Positions 17,961-27,069 of a stretch of 64,000 bases of DNA are shown here, one piece after another (the first letter of the stretch is position 1; every line of letters begins with the position of its first letter). The notes below the pieces were generated by a model. That model did no database searches. It was not told the origin of the DNA and saw nothing but the letters and a program-made list of their open reading frames with translations. Position numbers and translations under genes: made by a program. Origin of the DNA: Stieleria mannarensis (GTDB taxonomy: Bacteria > Planctomycetota > Planctomycetia > Pirellulales > Pirellulaceae); the NCBI RefSeq assembly GCF_014154935.1, contig NZ_JACEHH010000001.1, forward strand, positions 186,001-250,000, given 5' to 3'.

Positions 17961-18895
17961 TTTGCGATCCCCGGCTTCCGACTTGCGACCGCCTGATGGG
18001 CCACACGACGGAAGAACATGGCGTCCTCCTCACTCATACCCTGCGGGCGGAACGACGTTTCGGTCGCATCATTTCCGGTCAGCACTTCGTACCAAACCAG
18101 TCCCGCCAGGAAACAGCCTTGGTTGTTTCCGTGTTTGAAATCCAAGCGAAACGCTTTTTGGTCGCCGTTGGTCCGCCAAAACCAACCGGTCACCAACGAG
18201 TGGGTCTGCTTCGGCAGTGCGGGGTAGACCGGGGTGTCGTAGTCAAACTCTGGATCGACCACCAGCACCTCGCGTCCTGAGGTATTGCGAGCCAATTGAA
18301 ACGCGGTGCCGACGGGGATGATTCGGCTGTTTAACTGTTCTGCGACACTGTCGTACGCTGCAGCCAGTCGCCGGTACATTTCCTGTTGCGTGATCCCGTC
18401 CGATTTCAGCAGCGGAGAATCGGGGCGATAGGCCCATGTCTGGTGAACAAGGATTTCCGCCTGAGGAGCGTGTTCGCGGATGATCGCGACGAGTTGTTCG
18501 ACGTACGGATGGTAGGATTCCGGTTTGTAGCTGAGCGCACTCATCTGTTGCAGCGTGACGTAATCCCATTGTTCGGCGGCCAGGTATTCCTGCAAACTGT
18601 ATCGCTTGCCGGCGTCGCCACGGTAAGGTTTCTGGTCGGGATCGGTCGCGGACTTTTCTGCCAAGGCGGCATGTTTCTCGAGCGTGCAACCGCCGATGTT
18701 TGCCGTGCCGATGACGATGCGACAAGAACCGTCCGAGTCGGCGATCGATTCGAGATACCGGCACGCGTTTTGAGCAAAGCTGTTGCCGATCGTCAACACA
18801 CGCACGATGCGGACGTCCGTCTCTTGACCACGGGCACCTGGCACCAGCAACGCGTGACAGATTGCAAACACGAATCCTACATGAAAAGCTTTCAT
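17957..18895 (-). CDS. DUF4886/SGNH-hydrolase-like secreted protein
   Basis: The product has 312 residues with a signal peptide (MKAFHVGFVFAICHALLV). VRVLTIGNSFAQNACRYL is the DUF4886 version of SGNH block I, with the nucleophile Ser in GNSF. Near the C-terminus, DFKHGNNQGCFLAGLVWYE supplies the expected Asp-x-x-His. SGNH enzymes remove acyl groups from carbohydrates or lipids; the substrate is unknown. It is the first gene of a four-gene operon, and its TGA overlaps the ATG of the FGE-LRR gene. The in-frame ATG 24 bases upstream (18919) is less likely because it would place MARKPGVA before the leader. Confidence 0.75.
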   Translation of the reverse strand: MKAFHVGFVFAICHALLVPGARGQETDVRIVRVLTIGNSFAQNACRYLESIADSDGSCRIVIGTANIGGCTLEKHAALAEKSATDPDQKPYRGDAGKRYSLQEYLAAEQWDYVTLQQMSALSYKPESYHPYVEQLVAIIREHAPQAEILVHQTWAYRPDSPLLKSDGITQQEMYRRLAAAYDSVAEQLNSRIIPVGTAFQLARNTSGREVLVVDPEFDYDTPVYPALPKQTHSLVTGWFWRTNGDQKAFRLDFKHGNNQGCFLAGLVWYEVLTGNDATETSFRPQGMSEEDAMFFRRVAHQAVASRKPGIAK

Positions 18896-19352
18896 CGCCA
18901 CTCCCGGTTTCCTCGCCAATGTCTCGTTTTAGGGTTGCACAACCCTGGTTGTTCGTTCGGCCGTATTCTAACTGGACCGCAGCACTTCGGGATTGATTCA
19001 AGCACAATACCAAGCGACGTGTTGATTGAATCAGCCGCAGTTATCGCCGCCACACAACCGGGGCTAGCCCGGATTATTCATTAGCCGATGAGCGCTAGCT
19101 CACGGTTCATGTGCTTCCACGGCGATTGGCGGAGGAACCGCACGCTAGCGCGTGGCGGCTGATTTGCGCAGTGTGTTTTTGCAAGGTTAAACAGAAGATC
19201 TTCGGTTGCATGGCTTTGCGTCGTTTCGCTTCAATGCCGTGAAAAATCCGGGCTAGCGCGCACCTTCGGCTGATCGTTGGATTTTTCATTGCGACTGGAT
19301 CAACAGGCCGCAAGCGAGTTCAGCTGCGAAAGAATCAGGTTGCGGGTGACTG
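18896..19352. other. Intergenic region rich in CTAG-centred palindromes
   Basis: No gene is recognisable in these 457 bases. From about 19060 to 19290 they carry several GCTAGC-centred palindromes, including the inverted pair listed separately at 19083-19160 and looser ones near 19062 and 19250 (CCGGGGCTAGCCCGG and TCCGGGCTAGCGCGCACC). The part nearest 18895 should contain the promoter of the leftward DUF4886 operon. Confidence 0.6.
19083..19160. repeat. Interspersed hairpin repeat, family C, inverted pair
   Basis: Unit 19083-19108 and the reverse complement of 19135-19160 are both 26 nt long and align without gaps. Both have flanks AGCCG and GGTTC and loop GCTA, but different stems: TGAGC/GCTCA in the first and CACGC/GCGTG in the second. 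Every stem change is compensated, which indicates that the hairpin itself is maintained. Confidence 0.8.
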
Positions 19353-22016
19353 CTACTGGGCGGTCGTCAGCATCTCGGGACCGCTGCGCGTGCGATACAG
19401 AAAGGCATCGGAGGTCAGCAGCGACGTGATCAGCGCGTTCATGCTGCCGCCGGATTCTTTGTACGCGCGATGGGCTGCTTGCAATACCGGCGCGTCGTGC
19501 AGCGTTTCGTTGCGGCCCATCCAAAAACGGAATGCGTGGCGCACGAACACCTGTTCGACACGCTCGCTCTCGGCAAGCCGTTGAATCATCTCGATGGCGT
19601 TGGCGACTTCGCCGTCGAGCGCGGGGTCACCCGAATCGATGATTTCGCCGCTGCTGTCGACCGGTTGGTTTAGCTCCAGCGTGCGATACACGCCCGCGTG
19701 GTTGTACATTTCGAACGGCAATCCCAACGGGTCCATTTTTTCGTGGCACGTCCAGCAATAGGTTTCGCGGGTGACCCGCATGCGCTGGCGCAGCGTGTTG
19801 TGGGGCTCGTCGGGCAGCATCGCGTCGACGGTGATCGGCACATCGGGGATGCCACCGCCGAGCAGTCGTTCGCGAATCCAGCGGCCGCGCAGGATGGCGT
19901 GGTTATCCATCGCATCGCTATGCGACACGAGCCAACTGGGATGGGTCAGGATGCCCATGCGTTGGCCTTCGGGAGCGGTGGCGAGAATCCGCTCGGGTTT
20001 CATCGAGCCGTTGCCAAAACTGCGACGACTGACGCGGGCAAAGATCTCCGCCCCGGACAGGTCCGCGGCGGCGATGCCTAGCTTTTCTTTGTCCAGCCGG
20101 TACTGTCGCACCGTCGCGGCGCGAGCCTTTTCGGCCGCCGCGACCGCTTTCTTCTTAGCCGCCAATTCCCTTTGTTTCTTCGGCGTGTCGCCGTCCGGGT
20201 TTTCCTTCAGCCACTTTTCAAGGTCATCCAGTTCCTGCCGGGCCAGTTTCAGCGCGGCGTTGTCCTTTTTCTTTGCTTCGGCCTCTTCCTGTTCGACCGC
20301 CGCCACCGCCGCATCGTGTTCTTCCTTGGTTCGTTTTCTACCGAAGTAGTACGTGTCTTTGTCCGTGGCGACCACTTTGTCGGTGGTCAGCAATTGTTTC
20401 AGCACGTCCTTGTCTTCTTGCAGGATCAATTCGACCAGGCGATCGGTGCTGGCGGTGGCATCGAACATGGCGCGGTAGTGCGATTCACCTCGCACGGTCA
20501 CGCCGGTTTCCGTTAGCGCCTTGTTGTCCTTGCAGATGTAGCCGGCCAGGTCATAGTCGAAGTAATCGCGAAAGAACTTCAGGATGCGCGGCTTGCGGAT
20601 GCTGTCGTCGCGGAGCATCCGCTGGACTTCGCGGCGGACATCGTCCCGCGTTCGCATCCGTCCTTCGATGATCGCCGTGCGCAGCTCCTGGTCGGGCCGG
20701 ATGTAACGCAGTGCGTGATTGACGGCCAAGCCGAGTTCCCAGTCTTGCAGCATGACGCGCCCGTGCGGATCCGGCGTGCCGTAGGGGACCAGTTCCGGCC
20801 GGAACAGCGCATCGCGATCCAGGAAGATCGCCGACAATCCCAGGATGGCGCCGTCTTCTTTGCCGAGCTTCTGGATCGATTCGTTGACAATCTGCAGGTA
20901 TTGATTCGATTCCCGTTCGTTCGGCGGTCGATACGTCAACGCCTCGAACAGAAAATCCACCGCGGCCCGAACACGCTGGTCCGAAACGCCGGCGTCCTTC
21001 ATCAGGTCATAGACCGGTGTCAGCGGACGCACGACCTTGGTGCTGTAAACCAGGCTAGTCGGTAATCCACGCAGGTCACCGACCATCTTGTCGGCGATCG
21101 AATTGGGATCGTCCGTGATCTGATAGGGCTTTGCAATGCTCAGCGGGCCTTCGGCCATGTAGCGCAGGATGTCATCGGCCAGGTCCAGGATCTGAGTCGC
21201 TTCGGCGCTGTTGACGGTGTAGAAGTCGGGGTAGTTTTCCAGTCCGTGTTTGCGCGCCGAGGACAGGATCGCGGGGACGCTTTTGACGGACGTGGCGTAG
21301 GCGACCGTCCCGCCTTGCCACTTGATGATGCGGTCGACGCCGAAGTACAGCTTCAGTTCGCCGCCATGGTTGGTCGGCACGGCATCACCGTGTGTGCGGA
21401 GCCCCGGTTTTTCGGGATCGTACTGCGGTTCGGTGTTGATCAGCTCGTTCAGACGCGTGATGTGCTCTTGCGGCGTCACCCGCCAAATCCGAGCCGGCGA
21501 GGAGGTCGGGACAAGCTGGATTTCTTCGGGCAATTCGCCGAACAGCAATTCGTGATCGAGGAAATTGCCTTTGTGGGGGTCACGGTGGGCATGGAAGCCG
21601 CCCTTGTCGTGCATCACCCGCGACAGTTCATCCACGATCCAGTCGGAGAATTTTAACCGGTCGACCACCTCCACGTCCGCTGCGTCTGGCGGCGGCATTT
21701 CCTGGAGCGAAACCTGGGCCCACACGCTTTTCCAAGTGCCGGCGTTGATCTCGTCGACCGGTCCCAAATCGTGCAGCGACAGATCGCCCTCGGGGGCCGT
21801 CTCGCCGTGACAATCGATGCAGTGGTCGGCGAGAAACGCGCCCGCGAAATTTTCGAAGGTCTTCTCGGGCGCTTGCCCTGGGACATACGTTTCGGCATCA
21901 ACCGATGGCAGCACACCGAACGACAGCCAACACGCGACGATCAGGACGCACGAAGTGGAACGAAGCATCCAGGGATTCTCGTGACGACGTTTCTGCCCTG
22001 GGTTGCTCGACTTCAT
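19353..22016 (-). CDS. PSCyt/PSD multidomain cytochrome (DUF1592/DUF1588/DUF1585)
   Basis: The product has 887 residues: a signal peptide (ATG at 22016, or 21968 for a shorter leader), N-terminal haem motif CIDCHG, middle DUF1592 part ([13 protein letters not shown], then [13 protein letters not shown]), DUF1588 with haem motif [15 protein letters not shown], and DUF1585 at the end ([13 protein letters not shown]). Unlike the other two family members here, it has a Lys/Glu/Ala-rich predicted coiled coil (about 590-670) inserted before DUF1588. Its partner gene is upstream, with 41 bases between them. Function is unknown; secreted redox role inferred. Confidence 0.88.
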   Translation of the reverse strand: MKSSNPGQKRRHENPWMLRSTSCVLIVACWLSFGVLPSVDAETYVPGQAPEKTFENFAGAFLADHCIDCHGETAPEGDLSLHDLGPVDEINAGTWKSVWAQVSLQEMPPPDAADVEVVDRLKFSDWIVDELSRVMHDKGGFHAHRDPHKGNFLDHELLFGELPEEIQLVPTSSPARIWRVTPQEHITRLNELINTEPQYDPEKPGLRTHGDAVPTNHGGELKLYFGVDRIIKWQGGTVAYATSVKSVPAILSSARKHGLENYPDFYTVNSAEATQILDLADDILRYMAEGPLSIAKPYQITDDPNSIADKMVGDLRGLPTSLVYSTKVVRPLTPVYDLMKDAGVSDQRVRAAVDFLFEALTYRPPNERESNQYLQIVNESIQKLGKEDGAILGLSAIFLDRDALFRPELVPYGTPDPHGRVMLQDWELGLAVNHALRYIRPDQELRTAIIEGRMRTRDDVRREVQRMLRDDSIRKPRILKFFRDYFDYDLAGYICKDNKALTETGVTVRGESHYRAMFDATASTDRLVELILQEDKDVLKQLLTTDKVVATDKDTYYFGRKRTKEEHDAAVAAVEQEEAEAKKKDNAALKLARQELDDLEKWLKENPDGDTPKKQRELAAKKKAVAAAEKARAATVRQYRLDKEKLGIAAADLSGAEIFARVSRRSFGNGSMKPERILATAPEGQRMGILTHPSWLVSHSDAMDNHAILRGRWIRERLLGGGIPDVPITVDAMLPDEPHNTLRQRMRVTRETYCWTCHEKMDPLGLPFEMYNHAGVYRTLELNQPVDSSGEIIDSGDPALDGEVANAIEMIQRLAESERVEQVFVRHAFRFWMGRNETLHDAPVLQAAHRAYKESGGSMNALITSLLTSDAFLYRTRSGPEMLTTAQ

Positions 22017-22057
22017 AAGGGTTCCAACTTGGGGTCTGGAAACGATTCTAACCTGGC

Positions 22058-23395
22058 TCACGCGAGCACTTCCTTCAGCGGACCGTTGCCGGCGTCGTAC
22101 TTTTGAGCCTGTTTGTCGTCCATGTTGAAGCGGTCGACGTTCTGGCCGACGGCGCGCAACAGGCTGGCATACAACGCGTTGATCGGACGCTTGCCATCCA
22201 GTTGGGTGAAGCAACCGGATTTAAAGGCGCCGTCCAGGTTGCCCAGCAGCATCACCGGCCAGTTGGCACCGTTGGTGTGTTGTTTGTCGGCGTTGTTGCT
22301 GGTGTAGACGATCAGCGTGTGGTCCATCATCGTGCCGCTGCCCTCGGGAACACTCTCCAGGGCTTCCATGATTCGGACCAGCATGCGGCTGTTGTACTGG
22401 CGGATTTTGATCCAGATCGGATTGTCCGGCTGTTCCATGTGACCCAGGTTGTGCCCCTGTTGCTCGATCCCCAGCCCCTTCCAGGCGCCGAAGATCTCCC
22501 CGCGTCCCGAACCGATCGTCAGGGTGTTGGTGATGCCCGAGGTCAGTGCGGAGATGCCGAGGTCCAACAGTCGATCGTGCCAGTCGGTTTCGAATTCGGG
22601 GTTGGCGTAACGTTCGTCCACCGTCGGTGCGAACTGGCGCAGATGATCGCTGACCGCGCCCAGCCGATTGCGCAGCCCGTTGGCGTCTTTGAATCCCTGG
22701 ACGTATTGGCCGTAACGTTGGCTGTCGGCCGCCGGAAGCGAACGGCCCTTGGAGGCGGCGAACTGTTCGATTTGCAACATCAAGCTCGTCCGGGCCTCGT
22801 GCTGCAACCGAATGTCGCCGCTGGAGATGCCGCCATAAAGCATCTGATACAGATGGTTCGGATTGGAGTGCATGAAGATCGGCTGCCCGGCGCCGCTGGC
22901 TGACAATGTCGCCAGTGTCGGCTTGGTCGTCATGTTCTCGATCGAGTCCATGCCGATGCACAGGTGCGGCAGCAGCGTTTGCGGCAGCACCTTGCTCAAT
23001 TCGTAATCGATCGTTGCCGCACTCGGCGGCACCCCGTCGCTGCCGCGGTAGCCGCCCAGGGCGCCGAAAAAGGCACTGTGGGAGGGACTGGTGTGCAAGC
23101 CGTGCAGCCCGTTGATGATGTGCAGCCGATCCTTGTACGGTTCCAGGGGGCTGATCGGCTCGGGCAATTTGGCCTTCCCGAGCGAGCCGCTGTTTTTCAT
23201 CCCGCTGGGGATGCAGGTTTTGGGGTCGAAACCCTGGTTCTGCATGAAGAAAATGATTCGCTTGGGAGTCGTATTGCCAAAGCCCGGTGACGCGGCAGCG
23301 GGGGATGCAAGCAAAGGCTGCGTGAGACTCGAGGGGGCGAAAGCAGCGCCGACGCCGGCTGCGAACCCTCGCAGCATGTTTCTGCGGTTGATCAT
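22058..23395 (-). CDS. DUF1552 protein with altered HXXSHH motif
   Basis: The product has 445 residues with an N-terminal twin-Arg-like leader ([20 protein letters not shown]). It has family landmarks [47 protein letters not shown] and a conserved C-terminal part ([18 protein letters not shown]). The name-giving motif reads HNLGHMEQ, so the second half of HXXSHH is changed compared with the two other copies in this window (HELTHHG, HNLSHHG). It precedes its DUF1592 partner, the reverse gene order of the other two pairs. Confidence 0.85.
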   Translation of the reverse strand: MINRRNMLRGFAAGVGAAFAPSSLTQPLLASPAAASPGFGNTTPKRIIFFMQNQGFDPKTCIPSGMKNSGSLGKAKLPEPISPLEPYKDRLHIINGLHGLHTSPSHSAFFGALGGYRGSDGVPPSAATIDYELSKVLPQTLLPHLCIGMDSIENMTTKPTLATLSASGAGQPIFMHSNPNHLYQMLYGGISSGDIRLQHEARTSLMLQIEQFAASKGRSLPAADSQRYGQYVQGFKDANGLRNRLGAVSDHLRQFAPTVDERYANPEFETDWHDRLLDLGISALTSGITNTLTIGSGRGEIFGAWKGLGIEQQGHNLGHMEQPDNPIWIKIRQYNSRMLVRIMEALESVPEGSGTMMDHTLIVYTSNNADKQHTNGANWPVMLLGNLDGAFKSGCFTQLDGKRPINALYASLLRAVGQNVDRFNMDDKQAQKYDAGNGPLKEVLA

Positions 23396-23847
23396 TATGA
23401 CTCTCTGTGCGAGATCGAAGAATGCGTGTCGATGGTCCGGCTGAAAACGACGCTAAGGTCGTTCTGGCGATTGCCAATCGCCACCACGCACCGGCCGGAG
23501 GGAAGGGGAACGGCCGATCAGGGTAGGTCTGGGGGATGTGGCTGGCGGACCCGATTATATAACTAAATGCTTATCGGAGTCCAATTATTTCACGCTCCAG
23601 GAAATTAGGTGCCCGTTCCTGACGCATCCTTGTAGTCACGCCGCAGCTCAGTTTTCGTCCTTGACGATGCCTTCCGAGGGTCGCCGTGTTCTCCGAACTC
23701 GGCGCGTGCGTGAAAAAGCAAGCTTTGCCGCGCGCCGAGTTCGGAGAACACGGCGACGGTCGGGCCCCATCGAAAACCAAGCTATGGCGGACCACTCGAG
23801 ATAACGCAAGCGAAACCCCAGTCTGCAGCGAGTACCCCCCATCGGGG
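23396..23847. other. Intergenic region containing a long inverted repeat
   Basis: These 452 bases lie between two leftward genes. The only clear structure is the 27-bp inverted repeat at 23680-23757. The stretch 23530-23600 is AT-richer than its surroundings and could hold the promoter of the DUF1552/DUF1592 pair. No protein or RNA gene is recognised. Confidence 0.6.
23680..23757. repeat. Perfect 27-bp inverted repeat with 24-nt loop
   Basis: The left arm 23680-23706 (GTCGCCGTGTTCTCCGAACT then CGGCGCG) is the exact reverse complement of 23731-23757. The loop is TGCGTGAAAAAGCAAGCTTT then GCCG. No T-tract follows on either side, so it does not look like a standard terminator. It lies upstream of the DUF1552 gene and 3' of the LamG-like gene's neighbourhood, consistent with a miniature mobile or REP-type element. 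Confidence 0.85.
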
Positions 23848-25107
23848 TCAATCTTGTGTTGAAAGCTTCGCCAACTCGGCCAGCTCTCCGGCACCCAGGG
23901 CCCGATCAAACACCGCGACGCCGCCGATCCAACCGGTGAATCCGACGCTGCGGGAGCTGTGAATCACGCGGCCGATGGTGAAGGGGCCGCCGCTGCCGTC
24001 GTCCTTGGGCGTGTAGATGCCGTGCGGATACCACCACGGATTCAGCCGCAGTGCGACCAGATCGCGTGCGGTTTCGGTGACGCTTCCGTCGGGATGCTTC
24101 TGCAGTGTCACGCTGATCTTGGTGAACCGGTACTCCCGCTGTTCGGTCCGTTGGTCGGGGGTTTCGCCGGTGACTTTGACGCTGATCGGCTCGTCTTCCG
24201 GTGGATTGTAGAACTGATCGGCAGGAAAGTCCGGGTCTTCACCGGGCTGGCGGCCGGGCGTGCGGTGCCAGTGGCCTTGCATGTAGGCGTTGTAGGCCGA
24301 GCCCAGCAGCCCACCGCGACGCGGGTTTTCCAGCCAACGGTCGCCCGCCTTTCCGTCCAGCCAGCCGGTCAGCTCATCGCGGCGGTGATCAAACGTCATC
24401 GCGAAGCATTGCCACGATCGATCCAAAACATCGGCCGGAGAATCCGCCGGGACTTCGGGTGACTGTCCGAGCGAGTTGCATTTGTGCAGCGCGTACTTGT
24501 TTAAAAACGAACTGGCGCCGTTTTCGGAGACGTGACCACAGGCGCTGCCGGGTTTGTTCAGCCCGGCAAACAGCGCGTATTGCCGCTGGCCGCGTTCCAC
24601 CTTGCGAATTCCGGCCGTCTCTTTTTGGTGCAGGTCGGTGCCCTCGTGCCAGATCCCTGCCAGGGCATGATTGCCGCTTTCGCGGATCGCCCAGACGACC
24701 ACGGTCACCGATCGGTCCTCGCCTTTGATGTCCAGCGGAGTGTCGTGCAGACGCGATCGGGGCACGAACAAGAAGGGACGAAAATGCGGATCGGTCTCGC
24801 GGCGAATACGGATCGCCTGGCCAAACGGCCCCCGACCGAGTAACGGGAAATCGGCATAAGACGCCGCCCGTCCCTGGCCCCAATAATCTTTCACATAGTT
24901 CGCCGCATCCAGCGGATACTCGGTCGGCGCGCCATCGGCGACGTGAGCGGTGAAGCGTCGCTCCCCCTCCGGCTCTCGTTTGACAAAGTCCCAAAACGCG
25001 ACCAATCCCGGCGTGTCGATGACGGTTTGTCGTGCGGTTTGATCATCCTGGGCGTCGGTCGCGACAGGAATGAACAGGCAGATGAGGAACGCAAGGAGAT
25101 TTTTCAT
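23848..25107 (-). CDS. Secreted LamG/concanavalin-like domain protein
   Basis: The product has 419 residues with signal peptide MKNLLAFLICLFIPVATDAQ. The body has features of LamG-like jelly-roll proteins: GLVAFWDF near the start, GWLDGKAGDRW in the middle, and FTGWIGGVAVFDRALGAGELAEL at the end, the common C-terminal pattern of this fold in planctomycetes. These domains bind glycans or proteins outside the cell; no enzyme motif is visible. The start is set at the ATG at 25107 (MKNLL) because the ATG three codons upstream (25116) adds only MIT. It lies just downstream of the kinase gene (108-117 bases). Confidence 0.75.
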   Translation of the reverse strand: MKNLLAFLICLFIPVATDAQDDQTARQTVIDTPGLVAFWDFVKREPEGERRFTAHVADGAPTEYPLDAANYVKDYWGQGRAASYADFPLLGRGPFGQAIRIRRETDPHFRPFLFVPRSRLHDTPLDIKGEDRSVTVVVWAIRESGNHALAGIWHEGTDLHQKETAGIRKVERGQRQYALFAGLNKPGSACGHVSENGASSFLNKYALHKCNSLGQSPEVPADSPADVLDRSWQCFAMTFDHRRDELTGWLDGKAGDRWLENPRRGGLLGSAYNAYMQGHWHRTPGRQPGEDPDFPADQFYNPPEDEPISVKVTGETPDQRTEQREYRFTKISVTLQKHPDGSVTETARDLVALRLNPWWYPHGIYTPKDDGSGGPFTIGRVIHSSRSVGFTGWIGGVAVFDRALGAGELAELAKLSTQD

Positions 25108-25224
25108 GGTGATCAACGACGACGGTGGTGGAGTATGCCTGTCGGCGGGGGCATCTGGGAGACAGGTCCCCAGTCTAAACGTTCGGCGTGAACCGCTGAA
25201 CGGTTTTCACAACGTCTTCTCAAA

Positions 25225-26679
25225 TCATTGAAACTCGTTGTACTGCACTCCCTGGGATCGACCGGAACGCGGTGGAGGCGCGGGGGCGTTCCGCTGGTGC
25301 GGATGCGGCGGGGGCTGCAGATGTGGTTGCCGATGCCTCCCCGAAGCACCGGGCGGTGGAGGATGCGTCGCGGTCGAACTGGGGGTGAAGGGCGAGTGTT
25401 TGACCGGTGACGGTTCGACCGTTCGGCCCTCGAAAAGCGGGCTGGATGCATTTTCGACAGGAACGATCTCAATCCCTGAATACCAGACGGCAAATCCCAG
25501 GACGCCCAGTGCCATTGCAGATTTCAACCACCGGAAACTGAAGTGGTAGCTGGTTGATTGGCCGGCACGCTGCGGCGGTCGACGCTCCAGAAAGCCGGTG
25601 ATGATCAATGGCAACCGCAGCAACGTCACCACCATTCCCGTGATCGCGTCTCCGATTTGCTGCGTCCAACGTGAGGCGTTTCTTGCTGCACGCGCGCCGT
25701 TTGGAACCTTGTTCTCGCCCGACTCGGTCAGCAGTCGTGCCAGGCAGTCAGGCTGTGCAACGGGCGTTAGTGTGCGACAGACATCGCGAAAGGAATCGGG
25801 CCGCCGTTCGGGTGACTTTTCGAGCAGTTGGTCGATCAGGGCGACCACCGATCGAGGCACATCGCAGCGAAAATTCTTGATCCGTGGCGGTGGTGACTCC
25901 AGATGCGCATGGATCTTTGACGCCATCGTCGAATTGTCTGCGGTCGAAAAGGGCGCTTGTCCCGTCAGCAGGTAATAGAAGGTGCAACCGAGCGAGTAGA
26001 GGTCGGCTCGGAAATCGACGCGACGCGCATCGACCGCCTGTTCGGGCGCAAGGTAGTCGAGTGTGCCCATGATTTGTCCGGTTTCGGTCAGCGTTTCTCC
26101 GCCGACCGAACAGCGTGCCAGTCCCAGGTCCAAGACCCGCACGGTTCCATCCCGATCCAGCATGATGTTCGCCGGCTTGATGTCTCGGTGGATGGTGTCG
26201 TTGTCGACGATGAACTGGAGTGCGAGGGACGTTTGGCGGATGATCTCGCTGGCCGCTGCCACGCCGAGCGGTCCGTGGCGTCGCACGAGTGTTCTCAAGT
26301 CTTCGCCGTCGACGAAATCGGTCGCCAGAAACATCTTGTCGCCCACGACGCCACCGTCGGTGCAGCGCACGAGATTGGGGTGGCGCAGTCGGGCGGCGAT
26401 TTGCGCCTCACGTTGAAATCGATCCAACGTCTGCTTATCGTTTGCGTCGACGTGCTGGAGAACTTTGATCGCGACCGGCAATTTCAACCATCGATGGATG
26501 GCATGATAGACCTGACCGTAGGCACCTTGTCCGATCAGTTTTTGGATTTCGTATTCGCCGATCAACCGTCCCGTCCAGTCGCCCGGCTGCAGGTTCGCCT
26601 TCGACCGATCCAAAGCGGTTGGCGGATTTCCATCGGCCGACTGATGTTTGACCGGATACTGGACGGTTGGTTGATCCAT
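25225..26679 (-). CDS. Membrane Ser/Thr protein kinase with Pro/His-rich tail
   Basis: The product has 484 residues. The Hanks-type kinase domain (about 40-310) shows the glycine loop IGQGAYGQVYHA, catalytic Lys in VAIKVLQ, HRDIKPANIML, DLG in place of DFG (common in planctomycete kinases) and YLAPEQ. A single membrane helix follows near residues 385-405 (MALGVLGFAVWYSGIEIV). The last 70 residues, probably outside the membrane, are rich in Pro and His (PPPPGASGRHRQPHLQ). The ATG at 26679 is chosen because the frame upstream is Arg-rich and kinase-unlike. It may sense an extracytoplasmic cue through the tail. Confidence 0.88.
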   Translation of the reverse strand: MDQPTVQYPVKHQSADGNPPTALDRSKANLQPGDWTGRLIGEYEIQKLIGQGAYGQVYHAIHRWLKLPVAIKVLQHVDANDKQTLDRFQREAQIAARLRHPNLVRCTDGGVVGDKMFLATDFVDGEDLRTLVRRHGPLGVAAASEIIRQTSLALQFIVDNDTIHRDIKPANIMLDRDGTVRVLDLGLARCSVGGETLTETGQIMGTLDYLAPEQAVDARRVDFRADLYSLGCTFYYLLTGQAPFSTADNSTMASKIHAHLESPPPRIKNFRCDVPRSVVALIDQLLEKSPERRPDSFRDVCRTLTPVAQPDCLARLLTESGENKVPNGARAARNASRWTQQIGDAITGMVVTLLRLPLIITGFLERRPPQRAGQSTSYHFSFRWLKSAMALGVLGFAVWYSGIEIVPVENASSPLFEGRTVEPSPVKHSPFTPSSTATHPPPPGASGRHRQPHLQPPPHPHQRNAPAPPPRSGRSQGVQYNEFQ

Positions 26680-27069
26680 TTCGTTGCCCCTGACCTCGCG
26701 ACACCCTTTTCTGACCCGCGTCACGCATCGACGGGCGTGGGCCAACGGCAGACACGTTTCGACGCGATCCACTCGATTCAAAGGTGGGACAATGAATCTG
26801 GCCAAGGTTCGGCCGACTCTGATTAGAGCGGCGGTCACACCGGTGACCGTGCCAATTGATCCGGATATAACGCCTTCAACATCGCGGCCAGTCGTACGGT
26901 GCCAGTCGAATTGTCATCGCGGGCATCGGCGTTGGTTCCGCGGGACGTGGACGGCTCGAGGGCGACGTCGCGGTTACACTAAAACCGTGTCTCGCTTTGA
27001 TTTTTTTAGGCAATTTCGCGGTTCCTGCGCATCCACCCCTGCCCGCCGGACCAACATCGGAGTGAAGTC
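26680..27069. promoter_or_regulatory. Divergent intergenic region with a perfect palindrome
   Basis: This 390-base region separates the leftward kinase gene from the rightward redoxin-monooxygenase gene and must contain both promoters. At 26832-26849 there is a perfect inverted repeat, CGGTCAC-ACCG-GTGACCG (7-bp arms), the size and shape of a dimeric regulator's operator. No matching second copy was seen, so the role is inferred from position and symmetry only. Confidence 0.45.

Noticed and set aside
22221-23477. 418-codon minus-strand frame overlapping the DUF1552 gene
   Set aside because: Arg/Gln-rich, no family pattern; the other frame carries the twin-Arg leader and family motifs.
23680-23757. 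Rho-independent terminator
   Set aside because: No T-tract follows either arm and the 24-nt loop is too large for a typical terminator.
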